DNA from: MFD00082-c5 sp963697995 | GTDB lineage: Bacteria; Chlamydiota; Chlamydiia; Chlamydiales; JAJFMB01 | Length of the DNA stretch: 64,000 bases | Direction: 5' to 3' | NCBI GenBank assembly: GCA_963697995.1 | Contig: OY969110.1 | Location: 186,001 to 250,000, forward strand | Shown: positions 43,757-51,914 of the stretch, piece after piece | Layout of the letters: each line of letters opens with the position of its first letter | How positions within the stretch are numbered: the stretch's first letter is position 1 | Notes under the pieces: model-generated | Seen by the model: the letters and a program-made list of their open reading frames with translations, nothing else | The model's database searches: none | Told to the model about the DNA's origin: nothing | Made by a program: the position numbers and the translations under genes

Positions 43757-45146
43757 TGCCTCCATTGCCGGCAGGTAACATTCCTAATGGAATACCTGTT
43801 CCTCTTGAAGCCATTCCCCCTCCACCACCACCACCGTAAAATCCGGTTCCTCCATTCACTGTGTAAGAGGCTCCAACGCCACCTGGCCCAAGATAACTAT
43901 TACCCCCGTTGCCTCCATTATTTTGAAGAGGCCCATTGACAAAGGTGCTTTGTCCAAGAACAGGTACCCTAAAAAGTCCTGGATTGCCATTCAATGTAAA
44001 CCCAACTCCATAAGAAATCACTCCCCCTGTTCCACCACTTGCTCCCTGCAATGTTTCTGATGTATTTCCCCCACCACCTAAACCTCCAATACAGGTTAAA
44101 ACAGGGTTAGAATCAATTGTAACAGTGGTGTTACCTCCAGATGTCCCATCTGTATCAAAGGTTGTCGCTCCAGTCCCACCCTGACCAATCGTGACACTCA
44201 TTAGAGATAATCCGGGAGTAAAAAGATTTGAAGCTAAATACACCTCAGCATAACTTCCAGAGCCCCCTCCTCCTCCACTGACCCATGTATAAATAGTATT
44301 ATTCACAAAGGAAGCGACTCCCCCTCCACCACCCCCTCCTGCTACTGCTTGTATGATGATACTTGTTGTAAACGCTGGAACGGTAATGCTATTTGACGAA
44401 GAGGTCACCACTTGAATCTGCTGAGGCCCTCCATCTCCCATTGGGCCTATTGAACCTGTTGGCCCTTGAGGACCCACCCCAACCGGACCTGTAGGACCAG
44501 TCCCTCCAGCCACCCCCGTCGCACCTGTTGGACCGATCTGTCCAGTCGGACCGGTTACTCCTGTTGGACCCGTTGGACCTGTTTGCCCAGTTGGGCCCGT
44601 TGCACCTGTTGGACCTGTAGACCCTTGAATTCCCGTCGGACCCGTCGGACCTGTTGGACCAACCGACCCCGTTGAGCCAAAAACCCCTGTAGGACCTGTA
44701 GGACCTGTGGCCCCTATAGCTTCAGTGGGTCCGGTAGGACCTGTCGGGCCATTTAAAGGTCCTTGATGACCAATAAGTCCTGTCAACCCTGTAGGTCCGG
44801 TGGGACCCGTAGGTCCTGTCGGGCCGGTGGGTCCTGTATTTCCTAAAATTCCGGTCACCCCAGTTGGCCCGGTAGGTCCGGTCACTCCCGTGGGCCCTTG
44901 TGTCCCGGTGGGCCCTGCAATCCCTGTTGGTCCAGTGGCCCCCACACTTGGCCCCTTAGGACCTGTGGGACCTGTTGCCCCTGTAGGCCCTTTCGGACCC
45001 GTTACCCCCTCTACACCTCGAAGCCCTCGAGGTCCTAAAGTTGCAGCAGAATCACACTTTTCTTTCTTTTCAGATGAAAAAAGAGCCCCTGAAAAGATTA
45101 AAAACAAAAAAATAAAAATTTTACTGATTAAAGAAAATAAGGACAT
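43725..45146 (-). CDS. Collagen-like secreted protein, module 1, third
   Basis: The start is set at 45146 by a GGGGGG stretch seven bases upstream; the frame runs on to 45317 inside the neighbouring gene but lacks a signal peptide there. The 473-residue protein has a signal peptide (residues 1-25), a single cysteine at C31 directly before the triple-helix region, about 200 residues of Gly-X-Y dominated by GPTGPTG with short breaks (GHQGPLNGPTG), and a C-terminal Gly-rich domain of about 230 residues (GGGGGGVAS, WVSGGGGGSGSYAEVYL) ending in a beta strand GVVIITFND. Bacterial collagens of this type form trimeric surface filaments. The Thr positions may be glycosylated, as in BclA; both points are inference. 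Confidence 0.85.
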   Translation of the reverse strand: MSLFSLISKIFIFLFLIFSGALFSSEKKEKCDSAATLGPRGLRGVEGVTGPKGPTGATGPTGPKGPSVGATGPTGIAGPTGTQGPTGVTGPTGPTGVTGILGNTGPTGPTGPTGPTGPTGLTGLIGHQGPLNGPTGPTGPTEAIGATGPTGPTGVFGSTGSVGPTGPTGPTGIQGSTGPTGATGPTGQTGPTGPTGVTGPTGQIGPTGATGVAGGTGPTGPVGVGPQGPTGSIGPMGDGGPQQIQVVTSSSNSITVPAFTTSIIIQAVAGGGGGGGVASFVNNTIYTWVSGGGGGSGSYAEVYLASNLFTPGLSLMSVTIGQGGTGATTFDTDGTSGGNTTVTIDSNPVLTCIGGLGGGGNTSETLQGASGGTGGVISYGVGFTLNGNPGLFRVPVLGQSTFVNGPLQNNGGNGGNSYLGPGGVGASYTVNGGTGFYGGGGGGGMASRGTGIPLGMLPAGNGGNGVVIITFND

Positions 45147-46476
45147 AACCATTCCCCCCATTTGACGGCGCTTGTGTTGTCGTACCAAAAATAGCTCCTC
45201 CTCCCCCTCCACCCCCATTGACCCCAGCAACCGCGGGCGCTGTAAGGGAAGCTCCAAGTCCTCCGGTTCCAAGCACACTATTACCTCCATTGCCTCCGTT
45301 ATTCCATGTGATCCCATCGTTTATTGACAATCCGGTTAAGATAGGACCAAAAGTTCCAGGGTTACCTTTTAATGAGTAACCAATTCCGTATGAAATCGTT
45401 CCAACGGCACCCCCAGCACCGGGAACCCCTGGGAACCCGTTATTTCCAAGCCCCCCTCCACCCCCATTACAAGTGACTACTGTGTTTGCGTCAATCGTTA
45501 CAGTCGTTGCTCCTCCAGCTGTTCCGTCACTGAAAGGGGGGGTTGTTCCACCAGCTCCAATAGTCACTGTGATAACAGATGAGCCTGGAGTAAAGAGCGA
45601 TCCATTTAAGAATACTTTAGCAAAACTTCCCGCTCCCCCTCCACCCCCTGAATTAGAGGAATCCCCGTCACCGCCGCTAGAATAGCTTCCCCCACCACCT
45701 CCCGCCCCACAAGCCTGTATCACAATACTTGTTGTATTATAAGGAACAGTCACTGTTGTCGATGAAGTCACCTGCTGAATCTGATTTGGAAACCAAGCGC
45801 CTGGACCCACAATCCCAATGGGACCTGTTGGACCTGTACTGCCAAACACCCCTGTTGGCCCTGTAGGGCCAGCAACAGAGGGACCCGTCGCTCCCCTTGA
45901 GCCTGTTGGGCCAGTCGTACCGGTAGCCCCTGTTGGGCCTTGTGAAGCTAAAAAACCTGTTGGTCCCAAAAAACCGGTAGATCCTAGAGCACCGGTTGGA
46001 CCGAAACTCCCAGCATTTCCCGTTACCCCTGTAGCTCCCTGTCCCGAAGGGCCTTCTGGACCCGTTGGCCCAATCACCCCGGCAGGGCCGGTGGGGCCGG
46101 TGGGGCCTCCAGGAAGTCCTGTTGGACCTGTGGGCCCTATAAGACCTGTGGGGCCCGTAACCCCCATTAAGCCGGTTGCCCCGGTGGGACCTGTTGAACC
46201 TGTGGGACCTGTTGGACCTGTCGTGCCAGTTGAACCTGTTAGCCCTGTCAACCCAGTTGGTCCCGTAGGACCTGTTGGCCCCGTTGGGCCAGTAGGTCCT
46301 GTAGGACCTATTTCACCTGTCGGACCGGTGGGACCCGTATCTCCAGAAACACCTCTTGGGCCTGTCGGTCCCCGATGCCCTCTCGGTCCTTGCTTTGATG
46401 GTGTCTCATTTGAAAAAAGGGACATCGAAAGAGCAAAGAAACAAATCACAAAACCATTAATCAATTGCTTTTTCAA
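45121..46476 (-). CDS. Collagen-like secreted protein, module 1, second
   Basis: The TTG at 46476 is the start, since AGGGG lies upstream and the in-between ATG reads into a stop. The 451-residue protein has a signal peptide (KKQLINGFVICFFALSMSLFS), then at once GPRGHRGPTGPRG, about 195 residues of Gly-X-Y, and the Gly-rich domain (GAGGGGGSYSSGG, GGGGGAGSFAKVFL) ending GYVLIFFNQ. Unlike its five relatives it has no cysteine between signal peptide and collagen region; its first cysteine is in the C-terminal domain (IQACGAG). The stop overlaps the next gene's start by 26 bp. Confidence 0.83.
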   Translation of the reverse strand: MKKQLINGFVICFFALSMSLFSNETPSKQGPRGHRGPTGPRGVSGDTGPTGPTGEIGPTGPTGPTGPTGPTGPTGLTGLTGSTGTTGPTGPTGSTGPTGATGLMGVTGPTGLIGPTGPTGLPGGPTGPTGPAGVIGPTGPEGPSGQGATGVTGNAGSFGPTGALGSTGFLGPTGFLASQGPTGATGTTGPTGSRGATGPSVAGPTGPTGVFGSTGPTGPIGIVGPGAWFPNQIQQVTSSTTVTVPYNTTSIVIQACGAGGGGGSYSSGGDGDSSNSGGGGGAGSFAKVFLNGSLFTPGSSVITVTIGAGGTTPPFSDGTAGGATTVTIDANTVVTCNGGGGGLGNNGFPGVPGAGGAVGTISYGIGYSLKGNPGTFGPILTGLSINDGITWNNGGNGGNSVLGTGGLGASLTAPAVAGVNGGGGGGGAIFGTTTQAPSNGGNGYVLIFFNQ

Positions 46477-46487
46477 AAAATCATCCC

Positions 46488-47876
46488 CTATTGGCTAAAA
46501 ATGATAATAACATAAGCATCTCCTCCATTCCCAGCTGCCTCTAATAATCCGGGAAACAAAATAGCGACTCCACCACCCCCGCCCCCTCCAAACTGTCCTT
46601 GTTGACCACTAGTTGAATTAAATGGTCCACCACCCCCAGCTCCTACGCCGCCAGGACCTAAAACACTATTACCCCCAGGGCCACCGATAGATTGAAAAAG
46701 CTCTCCAAATGTTTGAAAACCACAATAACCTGCACTTCCCGTAAGGGAATAATAAGAATTGGGAGACGCGATAGTGGATGTTACAATTCCTCCTGTCCCT
46801 CCAGAAGAAACAGATCCTTGACCTCCCCCATCTCCTCCACCCAACGTAATCGTTTGTGAATAAGAGACATCAGATATCAGCATCGAAAAAGATTGACCAG
46901 GGGATCCTGCCGAGGTAGAAGTCCCAGCTGCTCCCCCAGCCCCGCCCACACCAATTGAAATTTGAAAAGCAGAAGTGGGACTTGGAATATAGATTTCAGC
47001 GTAACCCCCTGCACCTCCACCACCACCAGCTTGAGCATTTGACGCCTGAGAGGCACCACCGCCGCCACCGCCGGCTCCTGAAGCTTTTATTGTCACGTAT
47101 TGTACAGGAAATGGGATCGGCACATTTGTGATGCTCGTAAAGGGACCTGAAAATTCCAAAATAGAAAATGGCACTGGAAACCCACCTGTGGGACCAGTAG
47201 GTCCCGTAGGTCCTGTAGCACCACTTCCTTGGGGCCCTGTGGGACCCAAAAGGGGTGCGGCTGTATAACCTGTGACTCCTTGAGGCCCTGTGGGGCCGAA
47301 AGATCCTGTCATCCCTAGGAGACCATTTCCAGTAGGACCGGTAGGCCCAGTACTCCCAGTCATTCCATTTGAAATACCAGTGGCTCCAGTAGGTCCAGTA
47401 GGACCTGTGGGTCCCGTCACTCCAGGAGCCCCAGTTCCTCCCGTAGGCCCAGTAGCTCCAAATCCTGTCGGTCCGGTGGGTCCAGTAGCTGCCCCTGTCA
47501 TTCCCGTAGGACCGACAGGTCCTGTAGCTCCTGTTTGACCAAAACCTGTAGGACCTGTGGGTCCTGTTGGACCCACAGGTCCTAACATCCCCGTCTCACC
47601 CGTTGGACCTTGAGGACCTGTATATCCTGTTGGACCTGTTAAATCGCCACTTTTTCCCGTCGGTCCGGTGGGACTTTGAGAGGCTCCTGTAGGACCTGTG
47701 GGACCTGTTACACGAAACCCTTGAGGGCCTCTTGCCCCTTGAGGGCCTTGCGGCCCTTTTGGTCCAATCGGTTTTGGAGAAAACCTCGATTGACAACTCT
47801 TATCCTCTTGAATTTCTGAAAAGAGAGGCGTTAGAAGAAACGAGTAAAAAATAACCGCCAAAACTAGTTTCTGCAT
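46488..47876 (-). CDS. Collagen-like secreted protein, module 1, first
   Basis: The ATG at 47876 opens a signal peptide (QKLVLAVIFYSFLLTPLFS); the longer frame to 47933 lies in the barrel gene. Residues 24-38 read EDKSCQSRFSPKPIG, with cysteine C28 before the Gly-X-Y region, nearly the same as the first collagen gene of module 2 (DKSCNDRFSPVPNG). About 200 residues of collagen repeats follow, with breaks such as GPTGFGQTG, then the Gly-rich domain (GAGGGGGGASQASN) ending AYVIIIFSQ. It overlaps the barrel gene's end by 13 bp, exactly as its relative does in module 2. Confidence 0.85.
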   Translation of the reverse strand: MQKLVLAVIFYSFLLTPLFSEIQEDKSCQSRFSPKPIGPKGPQGPQGARGPQGFRVTGPTGPTGASQSPTGPTGKSGDLTGPTGYTGPQGPTGETGMLGPVGPTGPTGPTGFGQTGATGPVGPTGMTGAATGPTGPTGFGATGPTGGTGAPGVTGPTGPTGPTGATGISNGMTGSTGPTGPTGNGLLGMTGSFGPTGPQGVTGYTAAPLLGPTGPQGSGATGPTGPTGPTGGFPVPFSILEFSGPFTSITNVPIPFPVQYVTIKASGAGGGGGGASQASNAQAGGGGGAGGYAEIYIPSPTSAFQISIGVGGAGGAAGTSTSAGSPGQSFSMLISDVSYSQTITLGGGDGGGQGSVSSGGTGGIVTSTIASPNSYYSLTGSAGYCGFQTFGELFQSIGGPGGNSVLGPGGVGAGGGGPFNSTSGQQGQFGGGGGGGVAILFPGLLEAAGNGGDAYVIIIFSQ

Positions 47877-48757
47877 TGTGGCACCCAACTTGTTGAGTAG
47901 TAAGCACCACAACCGGGACAACTTAAACCCCACCTTGGAATTCTCGCTGTTTTCCCATGTTTGCCACTCAAGTAATCACAAGGAGAGGAGGAGCAAGGTA
48001 ATGAATTAGTCCTTAAAGAATCAAAAGGGAGAGAAACTCCAAAATACCCTTGAACACATCCGTTAAAAATATCATCGCGTGTAAACAAAACACCCATGAA
48101 GAGGAAGGAGTGCCACCACACCTCAGCTTTTGCTTCAACCCCAAACGAATTGGAATCAAAAAAGTCATCGATGTAATAAACCCCACCACCTATTTGAAAA
48201 TAGGCGTCAAACAGGTCCCACCCTTTGTCAAAGTTAAACTCAAAACCCTGATAAAGAAATTGAACAGGAGTCACAAACTCAAAGTAAGTACCCACAAAGT
48301 TATCAAATTTTTTTGTCTTTCCCTTTTTACCCGTCACGTGAAAAGGTAAATAACCGTTAAAATGGAAAGCCGCTGTTGGTGTGATCACCTCAAGACCTGC
48401 TCCTAGCTGCTGCATTGAGCCGTAATACCCTTTAAAATAATCGTAGAAAGCATTCAAACCACAAACGTTTTTTTTCCAGTCGGCTAGCCGAATTCCTAAC
48501 CCAATCGAATTGGCTATTTGAGTATCCGAGAGAAAAAAAGCTTCTTCTTGCACGACAAGCCCCCTCGAATATTCGAAGAGATCGGGCACAAAATAGACCC
48601 CTACTTGCCCATACGATGCTTTAGTCCAAATGCTGTTTCCAAAATGACCGCTTGCTTGCATATAAAGGTTTCCCCCTTCAAAAGGGGTCGCCTCAAGAAA
48701 GGAAGCCATCAATAAGGAAAAGAGAAGAGTAGTGTTTTTTTTCATAAATTTTATCAT
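47864..48757 (-). CDS. IAT-like outer-membrane barrel with Cys-rich C-terminal tail, module 1
   Basis: The ATG at 48757 has AGGA seven bases upstream. The 297-residue protein has a signal peptide (KKNTTLLFSLLMASFLEA) and alternating aromatic strands (GNLYMQASGHFGNSIW, YGQVGVYFVPDL, SIGLGIRLADWKKNVCGLNAFYDYFKGYYGSMQQLGAGLEV, FHFNGYLPF) with the spacing of the intimin/invasin inverse-autotransporter barrel. It lacks a large passenger: after the barrel come about 45 residues with five cysteines (LPCSSSPCDYL, GLSCPGCGAYY, WVPQC). I infer that this tail is surface-exposed and could bond to the cysteine of the adjacent collagen-like proteins. It is paralogous to the gene at 53447. Confidence 0.78.
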   Translation of the reverse strand: MIKFMKKNTTLLFSLLMASFLEATPFEGGNLYMQASGHFGNSIWTKASYGQVGVYFVPDLFEYSRGLVVQEEAFFLSDTQIANSIGLGIRLADWKKNVCGLNAFYDYFKGYYGSMQQLGAGLEVITPTAAFHFNGYLPFHVTGKKGKTKKFDNFVGTYFEFVTPVQFLYQGFEFNFDKGWDLFDAYFQIGGGVYYIDDFFDSNSFGVEAKAEVWWHSFLFMGVLFTRDDIFNGCVQGYFGVSLPFDSLRTNSLPCSSSPCDYLSGKHGKTARIPRWGLSCPGCGAYYSTSWVPQCRN

Positions 48758-48796
48758 TTCATTTTCCTACAAAAAAAGACATCGAAACCTCTTCCC

Positions 48797-50383
48797 CTAC
48801 TGATAAAATGTTACTTGCACAAACCCATCTGCCCCATTTGTGCTTCCTTCATATGTTGATGAAACACTGGCACCGCCGCCTCCCCCACCATTCGTTGCAT
48901 TCCCTGCCGCTTGCGTAAAGAAAGGCCCAGAAGTAGCTCCATAAGCCCCCAATCCTAAAGCGCTATTTCCACCGCTTCCCCCTTGGTTTTGGAGCGTTCC
49001 ATCACTTTCTTGAGATCCAAAGTTACCTGGTGAACCAACCACTGTAAACCCTACACCTACAGAAATGGTACCAGCAGCTCCTCCAGCTCCCCCAACGCCA
49101 TTTGTGCCCCCTCCCCCTAAACCTCCAGGGCAAGTCAAAACAATCGTCGCATTTAATTTAACCGTCGTAGTTCCCCCTGGACTTCCAGCAGCACCTGTTG
49201 CCCCTAAAGCTCCTCCAGAACCACAGGTGACATTTATACTTTGTCCTACAGTAAACGAAGTACTATTGAGATAAACCTCTCCATAGCTACCGGCACCCCC
49301 TCCGCCTCCCGATTTATAGGGTGCAGCTCCGCTTGAAGCACCACCGCCGCCTCCACCTGCTCCACAAGCCTGTATTTTCACAACTTTTGTGCCCGAAGGA
49401 ATTGTTAAAGAGGATGTTCCTGTCAAACCGGTGATGATCGTCGGAAACCCCCCAGAATTTGGTCCCATCGGCCCAGTAACCCCTGTAGGTCCTGTTGGAC
49501 CTGTTGGGCCGGTTGGACCTGTTGCTCCAGAAATCCCAGTCGGACCGGTAGCCCCTGTCGGGCCTGTTGGTCCTATAGGACCTGTTTCCCCCGTCATCCC
49601 CGTATCCCCGGTAGGGCCTGGATCTCCTGTGGGACCAGTATCTCCCATCAACCCCAATGGCCCCGTAAAACCCGTAGGACCTGCAACTCCAATCGCACCT
49701 GTATTTCCTGTAGGACCATTAAATCCTGTATTTCCAGTAGCTCCCGTTTGCCCCCCAGCAGGCCCTGTTGGGCCTGTAGGTCCTGTCTGACCTACGAAAC
49801 CTGTAGGTCCTGTCGGTCCTGTACTTCCACTGAATCCTTTGCTACCGGTGTACCCCATCGGGCCTGTTGCACCTGTTATCCCAAGTAGGCCAGTAGAGCC
49901 TGTGGGACCAGTTAAACCTGTAGCCCCTGTTCTTCCCGTTGGACCTAAAAAGCCCGTAAAACCAGTTGAGCCAAAAAAACCTGTAGGACCCTGAGGTCCC
50001 GTGCTACCTGTTGGGCCAGGTAAATCAATCCCAGTCGGGCCAGTAGGACCTGTCTTCCCGGTTGGGCCTTGAGGTCCTGTTGGTCCTGTCACACCCCCTG
50101 ATGGCCCCAAAGGGCCAATTCCTCCCGTAGGACCTGCGACACCTGGGGGACCCGTTGGGCCTCTCAATCCCGGTAACCCTTTTGGTCCTTGAAGAGAAGG
50201 AATCAATTTTTCCTTACAACCTCTTTCTAAAAACAACTCTTCAGAATTTGGCATGTCCTCTGCTAAAAGAGGATTCAAAATAAAAAAAAACAGAAAAAAC
50301 AAATCACTTTTTTTTATCAAATTCTTACCTCTTTTTGAAAAAACGGATAAATAGGATGACATAAAACACTTCAAATTACTCAT
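48797..50383 (-). CDS. Collagen-like secreted protein, module 2, third
   Basis: The ATG at 50383 overlaps the stop of the previous gene by 8 bp. The 528-residue protein has an unusually long N-region before the signal core (LFFLFFFILNPLLA at about 28-41), then acidic residues and a cysteine at C56 (LERGCKEKLIPSLQG), about 245 residues of Gly-X-Y repeats and the Gly-rich domain (CGAGGGGGGASSGA, GGGGGAGSYGEVYL) ending DGFVQVTFYQ. An internal ATG at 50362 would shorten the N-region. It is followed by the module-1 barrel after 39 bases. Confidence 0.84.
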   Translation of the reverse strand: MSNLKCFMSSYLSVFSKRGKNLIKKSDLFFLFFFILNPLLAEDMPNSEELFLERGCKEKLIPSLQGPKGLPGLRGPTGPPGVAGPTGGIGPLGPSGGVTGPTGPQGPTGKTGPTGPTGIDLPGPTGSTGPQGPTGFFGSTGFTGFLGPTGRTGATGLTGPTGSTGLLGITGATGPMGYTGSKGFSGSTGPTGPTGFVGQTGPTGPTGPAGGQTGATGNTGFNGPTGNTGAIGVAGPTGFTGPLGLMGDTGPTGDPGPTGDTGMTGETGPIGPTGPTGATGPTGISGATGPTGPTGPTGPTGVTGPMGPNSGGFPTIITGLTGTSSLTIPSGTKVVKIQACGAGGGGGGASSGAAPYKSGGGGGAGSYGEVYLNSTSFTVGQSINVTCGSGGALGATGAAGSPGGTTTVKLNATIVLTCPGGLGGGGTNGVGGAGGAAGTISVGVGFTVVGSPGNFGSQESDGTLQNQGGSGGNSALGLGAYGATSGPFFTQAAGNATNGGGGGGASVSSTYEGSTNGADGFVQVTFYQ

Positions 50384-51902
50384 AATAAGTCACCACCACC
50401 AATCCATTGCCACCACTTGAGCTTGCCTCAACATTTGTACCAACACTACCACCTCCTCCACCCCCTCCAAAAGTAGCAAGTCCTGCCGCCACACCGACAC
50501 CAGTACCAGCATAAGCCCCTACACCCCCAGCACCTAAGTAGCTACTTCCCCCATTACCCCCAAAGGAGATCAGAGTGTTCGGTTGTGCTAACCCAAAAGT
50601 TCCAGCATTCCCATCGACAGTAAACCCTACAGCTGGTGGATTGATAATACTTAACGAGCCCGATCCGCCAAGTCCTCCATCTCCATTGGGCGATGTCTCA
50701 CCCCCGTTTCCCCCAAGACACGTTAATATAAGACTTGCATTAAGAGAAACAGTCGTATTCCCTCCGTTACCACCATTATTGCTCGATGCGCCTGCAGTAC
50801 CACCTGTTCCACAAACAACACTTATGACACTTGTCCCTGGAGTAAAAGAGGCCGGACCTACATACACTTCTCCATAACTTCCTGCTCCTCCACCGCCTCC
50901 AGAACCTAGAATAGGACCAGTAAGCTGAGCACTTCCACCGCCGCCGCCACCCGCTCCACACGCCTGTATTTTAAAACTTGTCGTCTTTAAAGGAATTGTC
51001 GTAGAAGTAGCTCCTGTCAATTTTATAATAGTGACAGGAAAAGTTCCACCTGTTGGACCTGTGGGTCCCGTAGGTCCTGGAAGCCCTGTTGAGCCCGTAG
51101 GACCGGTAGCACCTAATGCTCCCGAGGGTCCAGTCGGACCTATTTTCCCAGTAGGTCCTGTCGGTCCCATCGGCCCCAAATCTCCAGTCGGTCCCGTATC
51201 ACCTGTCGGACCATCCTCACCTGTGGGTCCTGTAAAACCTGTGGGACCTGTAGGACCCGTCGGCCCTGTGGGGCCATCAAGACCTGCAAAGCCTGTGCCC
51301 CCTGTGGGCCCCGTAGGCCCCATAAATCCAGTAGGACCAGTCGCTCCAAGAGATGACCCTTTCGGTCCCAAAACTCCTGTAAAACCTGTAGGACCAGTAG
51401 GTCCGGTGACACCTGTCGCTCCTGTAGGACCAGTAATACCCGTAAGACCTGTGATCCCTGTTGGGCCAGTGGGACCTGTAGGTCCCTGAAAACCAGTAGG
51501 ACCTGTCACCCCCGTTGAACCTTGAAAACCAAAGACTCCGGTAGGTCCTGTCAAACCGGTCACTCCTGTAACTCCTGTTGGACCCGTGGGACCCTGAAGA
51601 CCTGTCGTTCCCACAGGACCAAACCCTGCAGGTCCCATTGGGCCAGTCACTCCAGTTACTCCCGTAGGACCTGTCGGTCCTGCAAGACCGTTAAGAGGGC
51701 CTGTTGGACCAATAGGGCCGGTCGGCCCTGGAACGCCAGCCGGTCCTGTTGGCCCTAGAGCACCCCGAAACCCCCTTAAACCTTGATGAGGAGGAGCACA
51801 TTTTTCCCCTAAAGTTTCCACTTCTTGATCTAACGCAAAAGCGATTTGAGGGACAAAAATTAGCAAGACATAAATAAATTTTCGGAAGAATTCTCTTCTC
51901 AA
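50376..51902 (-). CDS. Collagen-like secreted protein, module 2, second
   Basis: The start is a TTG at 51902 with AAGGGG eight bases upstream. The 508-residue protein has a signal peptide (RREFFRKFIYVLLIFVPQIAFA), cysteine C35 (LGEKCAPPHQGLRG), about 245 residues of Gly-X-Y and the Gly-rich domain (CGAGGGGGGSAQLTG, GGGGGAGSYGEVYV) ending GLVVVTYYE. It lies 12 bases after the previous gene's stop. The collagen region includes GPKGSSLGATG, a frame break of the triplet pattern. Confidence 0.85.
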   Translation of the reverse strand: MRREFFRKFIYVLLIFVPQIAFALDQEVETLGEKCAPPHQGLRGFRGALGPTGPAGVPGPTGPIGPTGPLNGLAGPTGPTGVTGVTGPMGPAGFGPVGTTGLQGPTGPTGVTGVTGLTGPTGVFGFQGSTGVTGPTGFQGPTGPTGPTGITGLTGITGPTGATGVTGPTGPTGFTGVLGPKGSSLGATGPTGFMGPTGPTGGTGFAGLDGPTGPTGPTGPTGFTGPTGEDGPTGDTGPTGDLGPMGPTGPTGKIGPTGPSGALGATGPTGSTGLPGPTGPTGPTGGTFPVTIIKLTGATSTTIPLKTTSFKIQACGAGGGGGGSAQLTGPILGSGGGGGAGSYGEVYVGPASFTPGTSVISVVCGTGGTAGASSNNGGNGGNTTVSLNASLILTCLGGNGGETSPNGDGGLGGSGSLSIINPPAVGFTVDGNAGTFGLAQPNTLISFGGNGGSSYLGAGGVGAYAGTGVGVAAGLATFGGGGGGGSVGTNVEASSSGGNGLVVVTYYE

Positions 51903-51914
51903 GGTGTCAACCCC

